This document shows, piece by piece, positions 8,795 to 18,994 of a stretch of 64,000 nt of DNA. Positions within the stretch are counted from its first letter, which is position 1, and each line of letters starts with the position of its first letter. Location of the stretch: contig QBVC01000014.1 in the NCBI GenBank assembly GCA_003058495.1, positions 62,001 to 126,000 on the forward strand. Direction: 5' to 3'. Source of the DNA: a gamma proteobacterium symbiont of Ctena orbiculata (GTDB taxonomy: Bacteria; Pseudomonadota; Gammaproteobacteria; Chromatiales; Chromatiaceae). The translations under genes were made by a program, and so were the position numbers. A model generated the notes under the pieces. The model was not told where the DNA came from. It did no database searches and saw nothing but the letters and a program-made list of their open reading frames with translations.

Positions 8795-11152
8795 TTATGC
8801 CTTCTCCACTGTCACTTCGCCAAAGGGTTGACCGAGCATCGAAGTGCTCCGCAATCCTGTGGAGATCCACACGCAACCCTCGGGTATGGCCTCATCCAAG
8901 GTCACGGGGAGCGTGGCCTGGTAGCCGTTCTGCCTGATCACGGCATTCTCGGCCGAGTTCAGACCCTGGCGCTCCGCCTCCTTCGGGTGCAGGCGCATCA
9001 CGCCCTGGCCGGCATCCTTGGTCTGCTGCAGCGCCGCGGCACGGCGTACCAGGGGGTCGCTGGCATAGAGCGGCGTGTCGCCGCCCCGCTGCAGGCCGTC
9101 GCGGCCCAGCTTGGGCTCCAGATCCAGTCCCTCAACGGGCCTGTTGTCCAGCGATGCGCCATTGCAGAGGGCATGCAGTTCTTCACCGATCTCATCGGGA
9201 TCGGTGTAGTCGAAACCCTGCTGATTCAACAGATTGCCGAGTACGCGGAGTATCTTCCAGCCCGGTCGCGCCTCTCCCTGGGGTTTGACCGCGCCCCGGG
9301 TCCGCTGCCAGACCCCCTCGGCGTTGACATAGGTGCCGGAGGTCTCGCTGAAGATGGCCATCGGCAGCAGAATATCGCAACAGGCCTCGAGTTCGGGGGT
9401 GCGGTAGGCGCTCAGGGCCACCACCATGTCGGCGCTCTGCAGCGCGCTTTGGGAGAGGGCGGGGTTGTGAAAATCGACGCCCGGCTCGACACCCAGCAGG
9501 AGATAGCCCTTGCGCGGCAGCTTGAGCATGCTCAAGGCATCCGGGCCGGCGCTCTGGGCCGACTTGCCACCCGGCAGCAGATGGGGAACCGCGCCGGCCA
9601 GCTGGGCGCCGACACTGTTGCCGGCCTCGGGAAGGACCGACACCTTGGCGCCGCACGCCCCGGCAAGGCCGGCGGCGAGGGCATACAACAGGGAGTAATC
9701 GGGATGGGACTGGGCCATGGCTCCAAGAACCACTGCGCTGGCATCGCCCTGTTTGAGAGACGCGGCAGCCGTCTCGGCGAACTCATCCGCCTCGGCGGCA
9801 TTCAGCAGAGCGGCCAGACTGCCGCTGCCTTTGACGCCGGCCGCCTTGGCAACCGCCGCCAGACGCTTGACCATCTCCGCGGGCGTTGCTATCGACTGCC
9901 GGGATTCGTAGTTCAGCTCCAGCTGCAGCGGTGTGATGAAATGGACGGCTGCCCCGGCCAGTGCGGCCTTGCGCAGGCGATGGGCCAGGATCGGCTGCTC
10001 CTTGCGCAGGTTGCCCCCCACCACCAGCGCGGCATCGAGGCTGTCGATGTCGCTGATCTTGAGGCCAAGCCAGCTGGCCTGTTTGAGGCCGGCATCGAGA
10101 CGGAAATCGCCCTGGCGCAAACGGCTGTCGATGCTGTTGCTGCCCAGTCCGCGAATCAGTTTCTGCGCCAGATAGAGCTCCTCCAGGGTCGCCGTGGGCG
10201 ATAGCAGCGCGCCAACCTGGTCCTGCTCCTTGATCTCCCCCAGACCCGCCGCGGCCATCTCCAGGGCCATCTCCCAGTTCACCTCCATCCACTCACCGCT
10301 CTTCTTGATCATCGGCGAGGTCAGGCGGTCGCTGCTGTAGAGCCCCTCGTAGCTGAAGCGGTCGCGATCGGAGATCCAGCTCTCATTGATCGATTCGTTG
10401 TCCCGGGGATGGACCCGCATCACCTGGTTGCCGCGCAGGTGCAGGTTAAGATTCGAACCGATGCTGTCGTGGGGCGCCACTCCCTCCACCTGGGTCAGTT
10501 CCCAGGCCCGTGCATTGAAGCGGAAGGGCTTTGAGGTCAGTGCGCCAACCGGGCAGAGGTCGATGACGTTCCCGGAGAGTTCTGAATCCACACTCTTTTC
10601 TATATAGGTGCCGATCACCATGTGTTCGCCCCGGCCGGTCGCCCCCATTTCGCGGATGCCGGCGATCTCCTCGCCGAAGCGCACACAGCGGGTACAGTGG
10701 ATGCAGCGGGTCATATCGGTGGCGATCAGGGGGCCGATATTCTTATCCGCCACCACGCGCTTGCCCTCGCTGTAGCGCGAGACATCCCGGCCGTAACCGA
10801 TGGCCACATCCTGCAGCTCACACTCGCCGCCCTGATCGCAGATCGGGCAATCCAGGGGGTGGTTGATGAGGAGGAATTCCATGGTTCCCTTCTGCGCGGC
10901 CAACGCCTTCGGCGATCGGGTGTAGACCTTCATGCCATCGGTGACCGGTGTGGCGCAGGCCGGAAGCGGCTTGGGCACCTTCTCCACCTCGACCAGGCAC
11001 ATCCGGCAGTTGGCGGCCACCGAGAGCTTTTTGTGGTAGCAAAAGCGGGGAATGGTGATCCCTGCCGCGTCGGTGACATCGATGAGCATGGTCCCGGCCT
11101 TCGCCTCGAGTGTCCGGCCGTCTACTTCAATGGTGACTGTGGAATCTGTCAT
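8795..11152 (-). CDS. nuoG: NADH-quinone oxidoreductase subunit G
   Basis: Largest peripheral-arm subunit, 785 residues, shorter than the roughly 900 of E. coli. The N-terminus holds a 2Fe-2S ligand set (ANCRMCLVEVE), a CPICDQGGECELQD cluster motif and HCTRCVRFGEEIAG, which includes the His-ligated cluster. The rest is a molybdopterin-oxidoreductase-like domain with no sign of a working cofactor site. It overlaps neither neighbour; nuoH starts 4 nt after its stop. Confidence 0.97.
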   Translation of the reverse strand: MTDSTVTIEVDGRTLEAKAGTMLIDVTDAAGITIPRFCYHKKLSVAANCRMCLVEVEKVPKPLPACATPVTDGMKVYTRSPKALAAQKGTMEFLLINHPLDCPICDQGGECELQDVAIGYGRDVSRYSEGKRVVADKNIGPLIATDMTRCIHCTRCVRFGEEIAGIREMGATGRGEHMVIGTYIEKSVDSELSGNVIDLCPVGALTSKPFRFNARAWELTQVEGVAPHDSIGSNLNLHLRGNQVMRVHPRDNESINESWISDRDRFSYEGLYSSDRLTSPMIKKSGEWMEVNWEMALEMAAAGLGEIKEQDQVGALLSPTATLEELYLAQKLIRGLGSNSIDSRLRQGDFRLDAGLKQASWLGLKISDIDSLDAALVVGGNLRKEQPILAHRLRKAALAGAAVHFITPLQLELNYESRQSIATPAEMVKRLAAVAKAAGVKGSGSLAALLNAAEADEFAETAAASLKQGDASAVVLGAMAQSHPDYSLLYALAAGLAGACGAKVSVLPEAGNSVGAQLAGAVPHLLPGGKSAQSAGPDALSMLKLPRKGYLLLGVEPGVDFHNPALSQSALQSADMVVALSAYRTPELEACCDILLPMAIFSETSGTYVNAEGVWQRTRGAVKPQGEARPGWKILRVLGNLLNQQGFDYTDPDEIGEELHALCNGASLDNRPVEGLDLEPKLGRDGLQRGGDTPLYASDPLVRRAAALQQTKDAGQGVMRLHPKEAERQGLNSAENAVIRQNGYQATLPVTLDEAIPEGCVWISTGLRSTSMLGQPFGEVTVEKA

Positions 11153-11177
11153 CTTCGTGTTCTATCTCTTCAAAACC

Positions 11178-12452
11178 TCAGCCGACCCCGACCATGCAGC
11201 GCTTGTGGTCGATGTGATACTGAAATTCATGGCGAAAATGGCGCAACATCCCCTGCACCGGCATCGCGGCCGCGTCCCCCAGGGCGCAGATGGTCTTGCC
11301 AGCGATCTTGTCCGCCACGTCATCGAGCAGATCGAGATCCTCCTGGCGACCCTGGCCGGTCTCGATACGGTGCACGATCCGGTAGAGCCAGCCGGTTCCC
11401 TCCCGGCAAGGGGTGCACTGGCCGCAGGACTCCTCGTGATAGAAGTAGGACATGCGCTCCAGGATCTTTACCATGCAGTTGGTGTCGTCGAGCACGATCA
11501 CCGCGCCCGAGCCGAGCATCGAGCCGGCGCCGGCGATGGAGTCGTAATCCATGTTCAGTTCCATCATCTGCTCGCCCGGTATCACCGGTGCGGACGATCC
11601 GCCGGGGATCACCGCCTTGATCTTGCGCCCATCCTTCATCCCGCCCGCCATCGCCAGCAGCTCGGAAAACGGGGTGCCCATGGGGATTTCAAAGACCCCG
11701 GGATTGTTGATGTTGCCGGAGATGGAGAAGAGCTTGGGACCGCCGCTGTTCTTCACCCCGATGTCGGCAAACCACTCACCGCCCTGCTCCATGATCATCG
11801 GAATCGAGGCCAGGCTCTCGGTGTTGTTGATGATGGTGGGGCAGCCGTAGAGACCGAAATGGGCCGGGAACGGCGGCTTGTAGCGCGGCTGTCCCTTTTT
11901 GCCTTCGATGGACTCCAGCAGGGCCGTCTCCTCGCCGCAGATATAGGCCCCTGCCCCGAGATGGGTATGGAGTTGGAAGTCAAAGCCCGATCCGAGAATA
12001 TCCTCGCCAAGAAAACCGGCTTCACGCGCCTCCTCCAGGGCCTGCTCGAAGCGCTCGTAGGGTTCCCAGAATTCGCCCCGGATATAGTTGTAGCCGCAGG
12101 TGGCGCCGATGGCGTAACCGGCGATCACCATCCCCTCGATCAGCTGATGGGGGTTGTAGCGCAGAATATCCCGATCCTTGAAGGTACCCGGCTCGCCCTC
12201 GTCGGAGTTGCAGACCACATACTTCTGCCCCGGCGCGTTGCGCGAGATGAAGCTCCATTTCAGACCGGTGGGGAAACCGGCGCCGCCGCGTCCGCGCAGA
12301 CCCGACTTCTTGACCTCTTCGATGATCGCCTCAGGCGCGGTCTTTTCGCTGAGAATCTTTTTCAGTACCTCGTAGCCGCCACGGCTCTGATACTGCTCAA
12401 TCAGCCAGGGGCGCTCGAGATCCAGGGTGCGTAAACAGACTTCATTGGCCAT
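11178..12452 (-). CDS. nuoF: NADH-quinone oxidoreductase subunit F
   Basis: NADH- and FMN-binding subunit where electrons enter complex I. 424 residues. [16 protein letters not shown] (residues 50-65) is the glycine-rich flavin/NADH region and [14 protein letters not shown] near 350 supplies ligands of a 4Fe-4S cluster. Six nucleotides separate it from nuoE. Confidence 0.98.
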   Translation of the reverse strand: MANEVCLRTLDLERPWLIEQYQSRGGYEVLKKILSEKTAPEAIIEEVKKSGLRGRGGAGFPTGLKWSFISRNAPGQKYVVCNSDEGEPGTFKDRDILRYNPHQLIEGMVIAGYAIGATCGYNYIRGEFWEPYERFEQALEEAREAGFLGEDILGSGFDFQLHTHLGAGAYICGEETALLESIEGKKGQPRYKPPFPAHFGLYGCPTIINNTESLASIPMIMEQGGEWFADIGVKNSGGPKLFSISGNINNPGVFEIPMGTPFSELLAMAGGMKDGRKIKAVIPGGSSAPVIPGEQMMELNMDYDSIAGAGSMLGSGAVIVLDDTNCMVKILERMSYFYHEESCGQCTPCREGTGWLYRIVHRIETGQGRQEDLDLLDDVADKIAGKTICALGDAAAMPVQGMLRHFRHEFQYHIDHKRCMVGVG

Positions 12453-12457
12453 CCGTT

Positions 12458-12964
12458 CTACTCCAGGCCTTCCAGGATCGCATCGACGATCTCAGGGGTC
12501 AGATTTTCGTAATATTGCTTACCGATCTGCATCATCGGAGCGCCGCCGCAGGCGCCCAGGCACTCCACCTCCTTGAGGGAGAAACGGCCGTCCTCCGTGA
12601 CCTCGCCGAAACCTATACCCAGCTTCTTCTCCAGGTGCTCCACGATCAGATCGGACTTGTTGGTCATGCAGGAGACATTGGTGCAGACACAGATCTTATT
12701 CCTGCCCACCGGCTTGAGTTCGAACATCGAGTAGAAGGTCGCCACCTCATAGACCGCGATCGGGGGCATATCCAGGTAGGCCGCGACCTGATCCATCAAC
12801 TCCGTTGTCAGCCAGCCGCCGTTGCTCTCCTGCACGATCATCAATGCACCCATCACCGCGGACTGTTTCCACTCCGCCGGGTATTTTGCGATCCAACGGT
12901 CTATCTCCGCCCGGATTTCAGGCGTGAACAGCTCACTCGTTTCTTTAGCAGTTGTCGTCGTCAT
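12458..12964 (-). CDS. nuoE: NADH-quinone oxidoreductase subunit E
   Basis: Thioredoxin-fold 2Fe-2S subunit partnered with NuoF. 168 residues. Cluster ligands are visible as CTNVSC (two Cys, four apart) and CLGACGG (two Cys, three apart). Confidence 0.97.
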   Translation of the reverse strand: MTTTTAKETSELFTPEIRAEIDRWIAKYPAEWKQSAVMGALMIVQESNGGWLTTELMDQVAAYLDMPPIAVYEVATFYSMFELKPVGRNKICVCTNVSCMTNKSDLIVEHLEKKLGIGFGEVTEDGRFSLKEVECLGACGGAPMMQIGKQYYENLTPEIVDAILEGLE

Positions 12965-12976
12965 CTAAGCTCTTTC

Positions 12977-14230
12977 TTAACGATCAATTTCGCCAAACAC
13001 CACATCCATGGTGCCGATCACCGCCACCACGTCGGCCAGCATATGGCCCTTTACCATCTCATCCATGGCCGCAAGATGGGGGAAGCCCGGCGCCCGAATC
13101 TTCAGCCGGTAGGGTTTGTTGGCGCCGTCGGAGATGATGTAACAACCAAACTCCCCTTTTGGCGCCTCTACCGCGGCATAGGCCTCGCCGACGGGCGGGC
13201 AATAGCCCTCGGTGAACAGCTTGAAGTGGTGAATCAGACCCTCCATGTCCTCCTTCATCTCGTTCCTGGTCGGCGCCACGATCTTGTTGTCGTCCAGCAT
13301 CACCGGGCCGGGATTGGCCCGCAGCCAATCGATACACTGCTTGATGATGCGGTTGGATTGGCGCATCTCCTCCACGCGCACCAGGTAGCGATCGTAGCAG
13401 TCGCCGTTTTTGCCCACCGGGATATCGAACTCAACCCGATCATAGGCCGCATACGACTGCTTCTTGCGCAGATCCCAGGCGATCCCGGAACCCCGCAGCA
13501 TGGGCCCGGTAAAACCGAGCTGCAGCGCACGCTCCGGCGACACCACACCGATGCCGACGGTGCGCTGTTTCCAGATACGGTTGTCGGTCAGCAGGGTCTC
13601 GTACTCGTCGACCAGCCCCGGAAACCGGTTGCAGAAGTCTTCGATGAAATCGAGCAGGGAGCCCTGCCTGGTCTCGTTGCGCATCTCCACGTCGCGTCCT
13701 GTGACCCACTGGCTGGCCTGGTATTGGGGCATCTGCTCAGGGAGATCCCGATAGACGCCCCCGGGCCGGTAGTAGGCCGCGTGCATGCGCGCACCGGATA
13801 CCGCCTCGTAGACATCGAACAGATCCTCGCGCTCGCGAAAGGCGTAGAGAAACATGGTCATGGCGCCGACGTCGAGGGCATGGGTGCCGAGCCACATCAG
13901 GTGATTGAGAATGCGTGTTATCTCATCGAACAGGGTGCGGATATATTGCGCGCGGACCGGTACCTCTATCTCCAGCAGTTTTTCGATCGCCCGCACATAA
14001 CCGTGCTCATTGCACATCATCGACACATAGTCGAGACGGTCCATGTAGGGGATGCTCTGGTTGTAGGGCTTGCTCTCGGCCAGCTTCTCGGTGGCCCGGT
14101 GCAGCAGGCCGATATGGGGATCGGCGCGCTCGATCACCTCGCCGTCCATCTCCAGCACCAGGCGCAGGACGCCGTGGGCAGCGGGATGCTGAGGGCCGAA
14201 ATTCAAGGTGTAGTTATGGATCTCAGGCAT
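12977..14230 (-). CDS. nuoD: NADH-quinone oxidoreductase subunit D
   Basis: 49-kDa-type subunit lining the quinone site; 417 residues, separate from NuoC (fused in E. coli). Starts [20 protein letters not shown], the conserved beginning whose His and Tyr positions contact quinone. The ATG at 14228-14230 overlaps the nuoC stop by 8 nt, suggesting translational coupling. A ten-codon upstream extension lies within nuoC and is rejected. Confidence 0.97.
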   Translation of the reverse strand: MPEIHNYTLNFGPQHPAAHGVLRLVLEMDGEVIERADPHIGLLHRATEKLAESKPYNQSIPYMDRLDYVSMMCNEHGYVRAIEKLLEIEVPVRAQYIRTLFDEITRILNHLMWLGTHALDVGAMTMFLYAFREREDLFDVYEAVSGARMHAAYYRPGGVYRDLPEQMPQYQASQWVTGRDVEMRNETRQGSLLDFIEDFCNRFPGLVDEYETLLTDNRIWKQRTVGIGVVSPERALQLGFTGPMLRGSGIAWDLRKKQSYAAYDRVEFDIPVGKNGDCYDRYLVRVEEMRQSNRIIKQCIDWLRANPGPVMLDDNKIVAPTRNEMKEDMEGLIHHFKLFTEGYCPPVGEAYAAVEAPKGEFGCYIISDGANKPYRLKIRAPGFPHLAAMDEMVKGHMLADVVAVIGTMDVVFGEIDR

Positions 14231-14942
14231 CGCCGGCTTCCTGCATAGCGCCATCTTCATTCAGATAGCGGTTGTCATCACGTGTCACCCGCGGCACCAG
14301 GGTGCGCGGATCGATGCTCACAGGTTCGTAGATGACCCGCTTCAGATTCGAATCGTAGCGCATCTCCACCTGGCCGATGAGCGGGAAGTCTTTGCGGAAC
14401 GGGTGGCCTATGAAGCCGTAATCGGTCAGGATACGACGCAGGTCGGGATGGCCGTCGAAGAGGATGCCGTAGAGGTCGAAGGCCTCCCGCTCGAACCAGT
14501 CGGCGCTCGGCCATACCGACACCATGGAGACGACGATCGGCTGTTCGGTGTCGACGAAGACCCGCAGCCTCACCCTTGTGTTGTGGGTGATGGAGAGGAG
14601 ATGGTAGACCGCCGCGAAGCGGTTCGACTCCTTTAACTCCAGCTCACCAAGGGAGGTCACACCGCGTCCGAAACCGCTGTTGGGGGCGCCCTCGGTCTGC
14701 CATTCGGATTGGCCGTAAGCGGAGTAATCGACACCGCAGACATCGATCAGCTCCTCAAAGGCAAACTGTTCGTCATCCCTGAGGCGCAATGCAACGTCGT
14801 TCATCTTCTCTACCGGCACCACCAGGGTCACCTCGCCGCAGCTTCGCTCCACGCTGCAGCCTGACTCGTCGAATGCCTGGGTAAGTTCCTCTGCCAGCCG
14901 ATCAAGCCGGTCACCCATCCCGTTCTGTGCACTGCTGCTCAT
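14223..14942 (-). CDS. nuoC: NADH-quinone oxidoreductase subunit C
   Basis: 30-kDa-type peripheral-arm subunit that clamps NuoD, NuoB and NuoI; 239 residues. The family signature [20 protein letters not shown] is present around residues 150-170. Its end overlaps nuoD by 8 nt. Confidence 0.96.
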   Translation of the reverse strand: MSSSAQNGMGDRLDRLAEELTQAFDESGCSVERSCGEVTLVVPVEKMNDVALRLRDDEQFAFEELIDVCGVDYSAYGQSEWQTEGAPNSGFGRGVTSLGELELKESNRFAAVYHLLSITHNTRVRLRVFVDTEQPIVVSMVSVWPSADWFEREAFDLYGILFDGHPDLRRILTDYGFIGHPFRKDFPLIGQVEMRYDSNLKRVIYEPVSIDPRTLVPRVTRDDNRYLNEDGAMQEAGDA

Positions 14943-14954
14943 TTAATCTCCACC

Positions 14955-15431
14955 TTAGCGCGCAATGGTACTGGTTCGCCGAATCTTGTCCTGAAGCTGG
15001 AGCACGCCATAGAGCAGCGCCTCGGCAGTTGGCGGGCAGCCGGGTACATAGACATCCACCGGTACCACCCGATCGCAGCCCCTCACCACCGCATAGGAGT
15101 AGTGGTAGTAACCGCCGCCGTTGGCGCAGGAGCCCATGGAGATGACCCAGCGGGGCTCGGCCATCTGATCGTAGACCTTGCGCAGCGCGGGAGCCATTTT
15201 GTTGACCAGGGTGCCTGCCACGATCATCACATCGGACTGGCGCGGGCTGGGACGAAAGACAATGCCGAAGCGATCCATATCGTAGCGTGCGGCCGCGGCG
15301 TGCATCATCTCCACCGCGCAGCAGGCCAGGCCGAAGGTCATCGGCCACATCGAGCCGGTACGCGCCCAGTTGATCAGCTTATCCGCAGAAGTGGTGATGA
15401 CACCCTTCTCCAGAATACCTTCAATTCCCAC
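14955..15431 (-). CDS. nuoB: NADH-quinone oxidoreductase subunit B
   Basis: Holds the terminal 4Fe-4S cluster N2 that reduces quinone. 158 residues; cluster cysteines appear as the adjacent pair in [10 protein letters not shown], then in GSCANGGG and [14 protein letters not shown]. The start is GTG (15429-15431) with GGAGG 6 nt upstream. Confidence 0.97.
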   Translation of the reverse strand: MGIEGILEKGVITTSADKLINWARTGSMWPMTFGLACCAVEMMHAAAARYDMDRFGIVFRPSPRQSDVMIVAGTLVNKMAPALRKVYDQMAEPRWVISMGSCANGGGYYHYSYAVVRGCDRVVPVDVYVPGCPPTAEALLYGVLQLQDKIRRTSTIAR

Positions 15432-15483
15432 TATCTACCTCCACTGGCGGCAAGCCTTATACTACTCCCGGAAACCCGGCCGT

Positions 15484-15840
15484 CTATTCCCATTCCAAGG
15501 CTCCCTTCTTCCACTCGTAGATGAAGCCGATGACGAGAATGGCGAGAAAGACCATCATCGCGATGAACCCGACCATGCCGATTTGATCCAGAACCACGGC
15601 CCAGGGAAAGAGAAAGGCGATCTCAAGATCGAAGATGATGAAGAGGATGGCGACCAGGTAGTAGCGCACATCGAATTTCATGCGTGAATTCTCGAATGCC
15701 TCGAAACCGCATTCGTAGGGAGAGAGCTTTTCGTCATCGGGTTTTCGCGTACCCAAGAGAAATCCGAGTCCGACAACGACACCACCCATCACAAAGGCTA
15801 CGGAGAGAAAAATCAAGATGGGCAAGTAGTTTTCGAGCAT
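15484..15840 (-). CDS. nuoA: NADH-quinone oxidoreductase subunit A
   Basis: First gene of the nuo operon. 118 residues with three hydrophobic helices and the conserved loop [19 protein letters not shown], whose cysteine is exposed in the deactive form of complex I. ATG at 15838-15840; a promoter-like sequence lies about 65 nt upstream. Confidence 0.96.
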   Translation of the reverse strand: MLENYLPILIFLSVAFVMGGVVVGLGFLLGTRKPDDEKLSPYECGFEAFENSRMKFDVRYYLVAILFIIFDLEIAFLFPWAVVLDQIGMVGFIAMMVFLAILVIGFIYEWKKGALEWE

Positions 15841-15903
15841 CAGTGTGCCGCCCCCGTGTCGTTCAGTCGTTGTGTTGTTTGTAAATCATCCGGGAAGGCC
15901 AGC

Positions 15904-15933
15904 AGTCTATCCTTAGCCACATTCTCGTGTCAA
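15904..15933 (-). promoter_or_regulatory. likely sigma70 promoter of the nuo operon
   Basis: On the minus strand a perfect TTGACA (rc 15928-15933) is followed after 18 nt by TAGACT (rc 15904-15909). This leaves an untranslated leader of about 55-60 nt before nuoA. Confidence 0.5.
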
Positions 15934-16003
15934 GTCGAATGTAAATAAATTATTTTAGTTATTTCATATAGTTACGATGCTTTTTTAGGCAACATCGAAA
16001 TTA

Positions 16004-16020
16004 TGGTATATTGTATACCA
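16004..16020. repeat. TGGTATA/TATACCA hairpin downstream of tRNA-Leu
   Basis: A perfect 7-bp inverted repeat with a 3-nt loop, 23 nt past the 3' end of tRNA-Leu. It may help end or trim the tRNA transcript, but no T-run follows. Confidence 0.3.
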
Positions 16021-16042
16021 AACAATGTATCGTATCCAAAAA

Positions 16043-16127
16043 TGGTACCGATGGCCGGATTTGAACCGGCACGGCTTTCGCCACTACCCCCTCAAGATAG
16101 CGTGTCTACCAATTCCACCACATCGGC
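16043..16127 (-). tRNA. tRNA-Leu (GAG)
   Basis: An 85-nt class II tRNA with encoded CCA, starting GCCGATG and pairing with CATCGGT. The anticodon loop TTGAGGG gives anticodon GAG, reading CUC and CUU. It has a long variable arm. It follows secG after 19 nt and is probably cotranscribed with it, a common arrangement upstream of nuoA. Confidence 0.95.
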
Positions 16128-16146
16128 AATAAATCTTGCTCCCGGC

Positions 16147-16617
16147 CTACTCCTTGGCCTGGTCCTGCGTCGCCTCCGCGTTCGCGCTGTCACCGGTCTC
16201 CGCGCCCATTTCCACCGGCTCGGCCATTGCCGGTTCAACCGGCGCCTCCGCCGGCTCGGCAGCCGGGGCGATCGCGGGCATGTCGCTCTCCACCGGAATC
16301 GGCGGGATATCGCTCTGCTGGACCTCTTCAACCTGGACCGCGGGCGCCTGCTGATCCAGCGCCTCCATCACGCCAACCTGCTCGTTTCGCTGGGAGGCGA
16401 AATAGGCCATCACCATGCTGGTGACAAAGAACAGGGTTGCCAACAGGGCGGTGGCCCGGGTCAGAAAGGAGGCCGAACCCTTCGCGCCGAATACCGTACC
16501 CGAGGCACCGCTGCCGAAGGCGGCCCCCATATCCGCGCCTTTGCCGTGCTGTATCAGGATCAAACCTACCAGGCCAACGGCGAGAAAGATATGAAACACG
16601 GTCAGTATCGTTTGCAT
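16147..16617 (-). CDS. secG: protein-export membrane protein SecG
   Basis: Small SecYEG translocon subunit that assists SecA-driven protein export at the inner membrane. 156 residues; two hydrophobic helices at roughly 3-23 and 52-72 flank the conserved loop GADMGAAFGSGASGTVFG. The C-terminal third is long, acidic and rich in Ala, Pro and Glu, and low in complexity. It follows tpiA after 16 nt, as in many relatives. Confidence 0.94.
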   Translation of the reverse strand: MQTILTVFHIFLAVGLVGLILIQHGKGADMGAAFGSGASGTVFGAKGSASFLTRATALLATLFFVTSMVMAYFASQRNEQVGVMEALDQQAPAVQVEEVQQSDIPPIPVESDMPAIAPAAEPAEAPVEPAMAEPVEMGAETGDSANAEATQDQAKE

Positions 16618-16633
16618 CTGCTCTTGTCCTAAT

Positions 16634-17386
16634 TCAGTTTGCGGCGGTGCATATACCGAGAAAATCCTCGGCCTTCAGGGATGCGCCGCCGATCAAGCCG
16701 CCATCGATATCGGGTTTACCGATCAGTTCCGCGGCATTTCCGGGCTTCATCGATCCGCCATAGAGTATACGCAGTTGATCCGCCACGCTACTGCTCTTAT
16801 CGGCAACCCGGGAGCGAATGAAGGCATGCACCTCCTGGGCTTGATCGGGTGTGGCCGTCTTGCCGGTGCCAATGGCCCAGACCGGTTCATAGGCGATGAC
16901 CCCATCGGCAAGCGCGTCGACCCCCTCAAGCTCGATCACCGCGTCGAGCTGCCGCGCCACGACCTGATTGGTGATGCCCGCCTCGCGCTCTTCCAGGGTC
17001 TCGCCGATACAGAGGATCGGCGCCAGACCCGCAGCACGGGCCGCGGCAAACTTCTTTGCCACCAATTGGTCGCTCTCGGTATGGTAGGTTCGGCGCTCGG
17101 AGTGGCCCACGATGACATATTTACATCCGAAATCGTTGAGCATGGAGGCGGCCACCTCGCCGGTATAGGCGCCGGAGGACTCGGTTGAGAGATCCTGACC
17201 GCCCCAGGCGACGTCACTGCCTGACAGCAGCTGCTCCACCTCGGGTATATAGATGAAGGGTGGGCATACCGCCACCTCCGCGTTTTTTACATCCCCGACA
17301 CCCTGTTTGATGCCTTCAAGCAAACTGCGAACGCTCTCCAGGGAACCGTTCATCTTCCAGTTTCCGGCAACCAGTGGTCTACGCAT
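16634..17386 (-). CDS. tpiA: triosephosphate isomerase
   Basis: Interconverts dihydroxyacetone phosphate and glyceraldehyde 3-phosphate in glycolysis and the Calvin cycle. 250 residues, normal length. Catalytic Lys in GNWKMNG near residue 10, His in VGHSERR near 95, Glu in YEPVWAIGTGKTA near 165 with the flexible loop. AGGAG lies 7 nt before the ATG. First gene of tpiA-secG-tRNA-Leu. Confidence 0.98.
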   Translation of the reverse strand: MRRPLVAGNWKMNGSLESVRSLLEGIKQGVGDVKNAEVAVCPPFIYIPEVEQLLSGSDVAWGGQDLSTESSGAYTGEVAASMLNDFGCKYVIVGHSERRTYHTESDQLVAKKFAAARAAGLAPILCIGETLEEREAGITNQVVARQLDAVIELEGVDALADGVIAYEPVWAIGTGKTATPDQAQEVHAFIRSRVADKSSSVADQLRILYGGSMKPGNAAELIGKPDIDGGLIGGASLKAEDFLGICTAAN

Positions 17387-17927
17387 GCCTACACTCCTGC
17401 GATCGAAAGAAAGCGGGCTAGCTTAACGGGCAACGGGCCTGAAATCAATATTTAATTCTAAGTATTTGATATTGATGTGATAATTGTTCTATCTTTCACC
17501 CATCCACAGGCCCTGGCCAGGTCAGATTTGCCCCCTGGGTCTGCGCTATTTTTTAACAGCGTCAAGTGGAGACAGAGCCTGTTTTTTATCGCTTTTTCAA
17601 GACAACCGGCATCGACTCGATATATTGAGTCACTGCCTCCCCTGCCGGGTCAGCATTATCCACGCCTATTGTCAGCGATCGCGGGGCTCTTATCAAACGC
17701 CATCCAGTGCATGCTCCCTGATAAAACCTGTTTTGCAGATAGTGCCTGTCTATGGAAATTTGGCGCCTTTGACATCCCTGCCTGTTCTCTTTCAACATTC
17801 TCCTTAATCCAACTGCGGTCTCGATGTAGCCGCCAGTCCAGCAGCTGGGTTATCGTCCGTCTACGCGTAATGGCAAATCAACTGCTGACCAGGCATATCG
17901 GTTCAACTGGTTGAATGAGGAAAGTTC
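17387..17927. other. intergenic region between tpiA and a divergent esterase gene
   Basis: 540 bp without a convincing gene. It must hold promoters for both divergent neighbours; the tpiA one is marked at 17420-17448. An 8-bp inverted repeat ATCAATAT/ATATTGAT (17444-17451 and 17469-17476) overlaps that promoter region. A plus-strand open frame in 17477-17914 has no recognisable protein features. Confidence 0.4.
17420..17448 (-). promoter_or_regulatory. possible promoter of tpiA-secG
   Basis: TTGATT (rc 17443-17448), 17-nt spacer, TAAGCT (rc 17420-17425), about 35 nt upstream of the tpiA start. Confidence 0.35.
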
Positions 17928-18929
17928 GTGACAAGGATCTACCTGGTATTCCTAAGCTTGCTTCCATTCATTGGCTTGATGCCGGGATGCAGTGCCACAA
18001 CGCCGAAATCCGCCCATGCCCAAAGTGAGCAATACACAATTCTTCACGACGGTATCAAGAGAACCTATTCAATCTATGTTCCCGGGGGAACCGGCAACTC
18101 TCAAGCCGTCCCTCTGCTGATGGCCCTCCATGGCGGAGGCGGCTCAGACAAAGCGTGGCCGAGATATACCGATTATGGTTTCGAACGTCTCGCCGACAGC
18201 GACAAGTTCATTCTTGTCTATCCGAATGGCGTGGAAGGACATTGGAACGATGGCAGAGACGTTCAACACTTACATGCCCAACGTGAACCTATCGATGACT
18301 CAGGCTTTCTGGCCAGACTTATCGATGAGCTGAAGAGAGCCTACCCGATCGATCCGGACAGGGTATTCGTGACAGGCGCTTCCAATGGAGGCATGATGGC
18401 CCACAGGCTGGCGGCAGAGCATGCCGAAAAGGTGGCGGCAATCGCCACCGTGATTGCATCGATTCCGAGAAACCTGCAAGGGAAATTGCACCCGAGCCAC
18501 CCTGTTTCCGTGCTGATGATAAACGGCACTGATGATCCATTGGTGCGCTGGGAAGGAGGGCCGGTCAGGTTTGGCAGAAAGAGCATCGGAGCAGTCATCT
18601 CCACCGAACAGGCCGTCCGGTTCTGGGTCAACCACGGCAATTGCTCCCCCGCAGCTGAAACCATCGACCTGCCCGACGCATATCCAGATGACGGAACCTC
18701 GATCACTCGCATAGGCTACCGCAACTGTAAATCAGGCTCGGAAGTTGTCCTCTACAAGATTGTTGGCGGCGGACATACCTGGCCAATGCAGGCGGAGAGG
18801 CGCCGGCGTATCGGTGGTATGCTCATCGATAGCCTGGTTGGCAAGAGAAGTCGGGAGATCGATGCTTGCGATGTCATCTGGGAATTTTTCAAAAAACACC
18901 CCGACAGGCATGAGCCCTCCGATGACTAG
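17928..18929 (+). CDS. secreted PHB-depolymerase/feruloyl-esterase-like lipoprotein
   Basis: Alpha/beta hydrolase of the LpqC/polyhydroxybutyrate-depolymerase-like group; it probably cleaves an ester in an exported substrate. 333 residues. The N-terminal hydrophobic stretch ends in LMPGC (Cys 21), a possible but imperfect lipobox. Catalytic Ser in GASNGGMM, Asp in NGTDDPLV, His in GGGHTWP. The start is GTG with AGGAAA 5 nt upstream. Monocistronic, on the opposite strand from both neighbours, between tpiA and glmM, so it looks like a later insertion. The substrate cannot be told from sequence. Confidence 0.75.
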   Translation: MTRIYLVFLSLLPFIGLMPGCSATTPKSAHAQSEQYTILHDGIKRTYSIYVPGGTGNSQAVPLLMALHGGGGSDKAWPRYTDYGFERLADSDKFILVYPNGVEGHWNDGRDVQHLHAQREPIDDSGFLARLIDELKRAYPIDPDRVFVTGASNGGMMAHRLAAEHAEKVAAIATVIASIPRNLQGKLHPSHPVSVLMINGTDDPLVRWEGGPVRFGRKSIGAVISTEQAVRFWVNHGNCSPAAETIDLPDAYPDDGTSITRIGYRNCKSGSEVVLYKIVGGGHTWPMQAERRRRIGGMLIDSLVGKRSREIDACDVIWEFFKKHPDRHEPSDD

Positions 18930-18994
18930 GAACTCAGCATGAACGCTGGTTCATAGGCCAGATCAAAAGGCGGATCCTGTAGAGACCCCACTTT

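Noticed and set aside
7757-10204. An 815-codon plus-strand frame opposite nuoH and nuoG
   Set aside because: Antisense shadow of high-GC genes; the product has no protein-like features and spans two real genes.
15961-16002. GATG...CATC pairing downstream of tRNA-Leu as a terminator
   Set aside because: Stem too short, A/T tract inside the loop rather than after the stem.
17477-17914. A 145-codon plus-strand frame before the esterase gene
   Set aside because: No ribosome site or domain; composition looks non-coding and it fills a promoter region.
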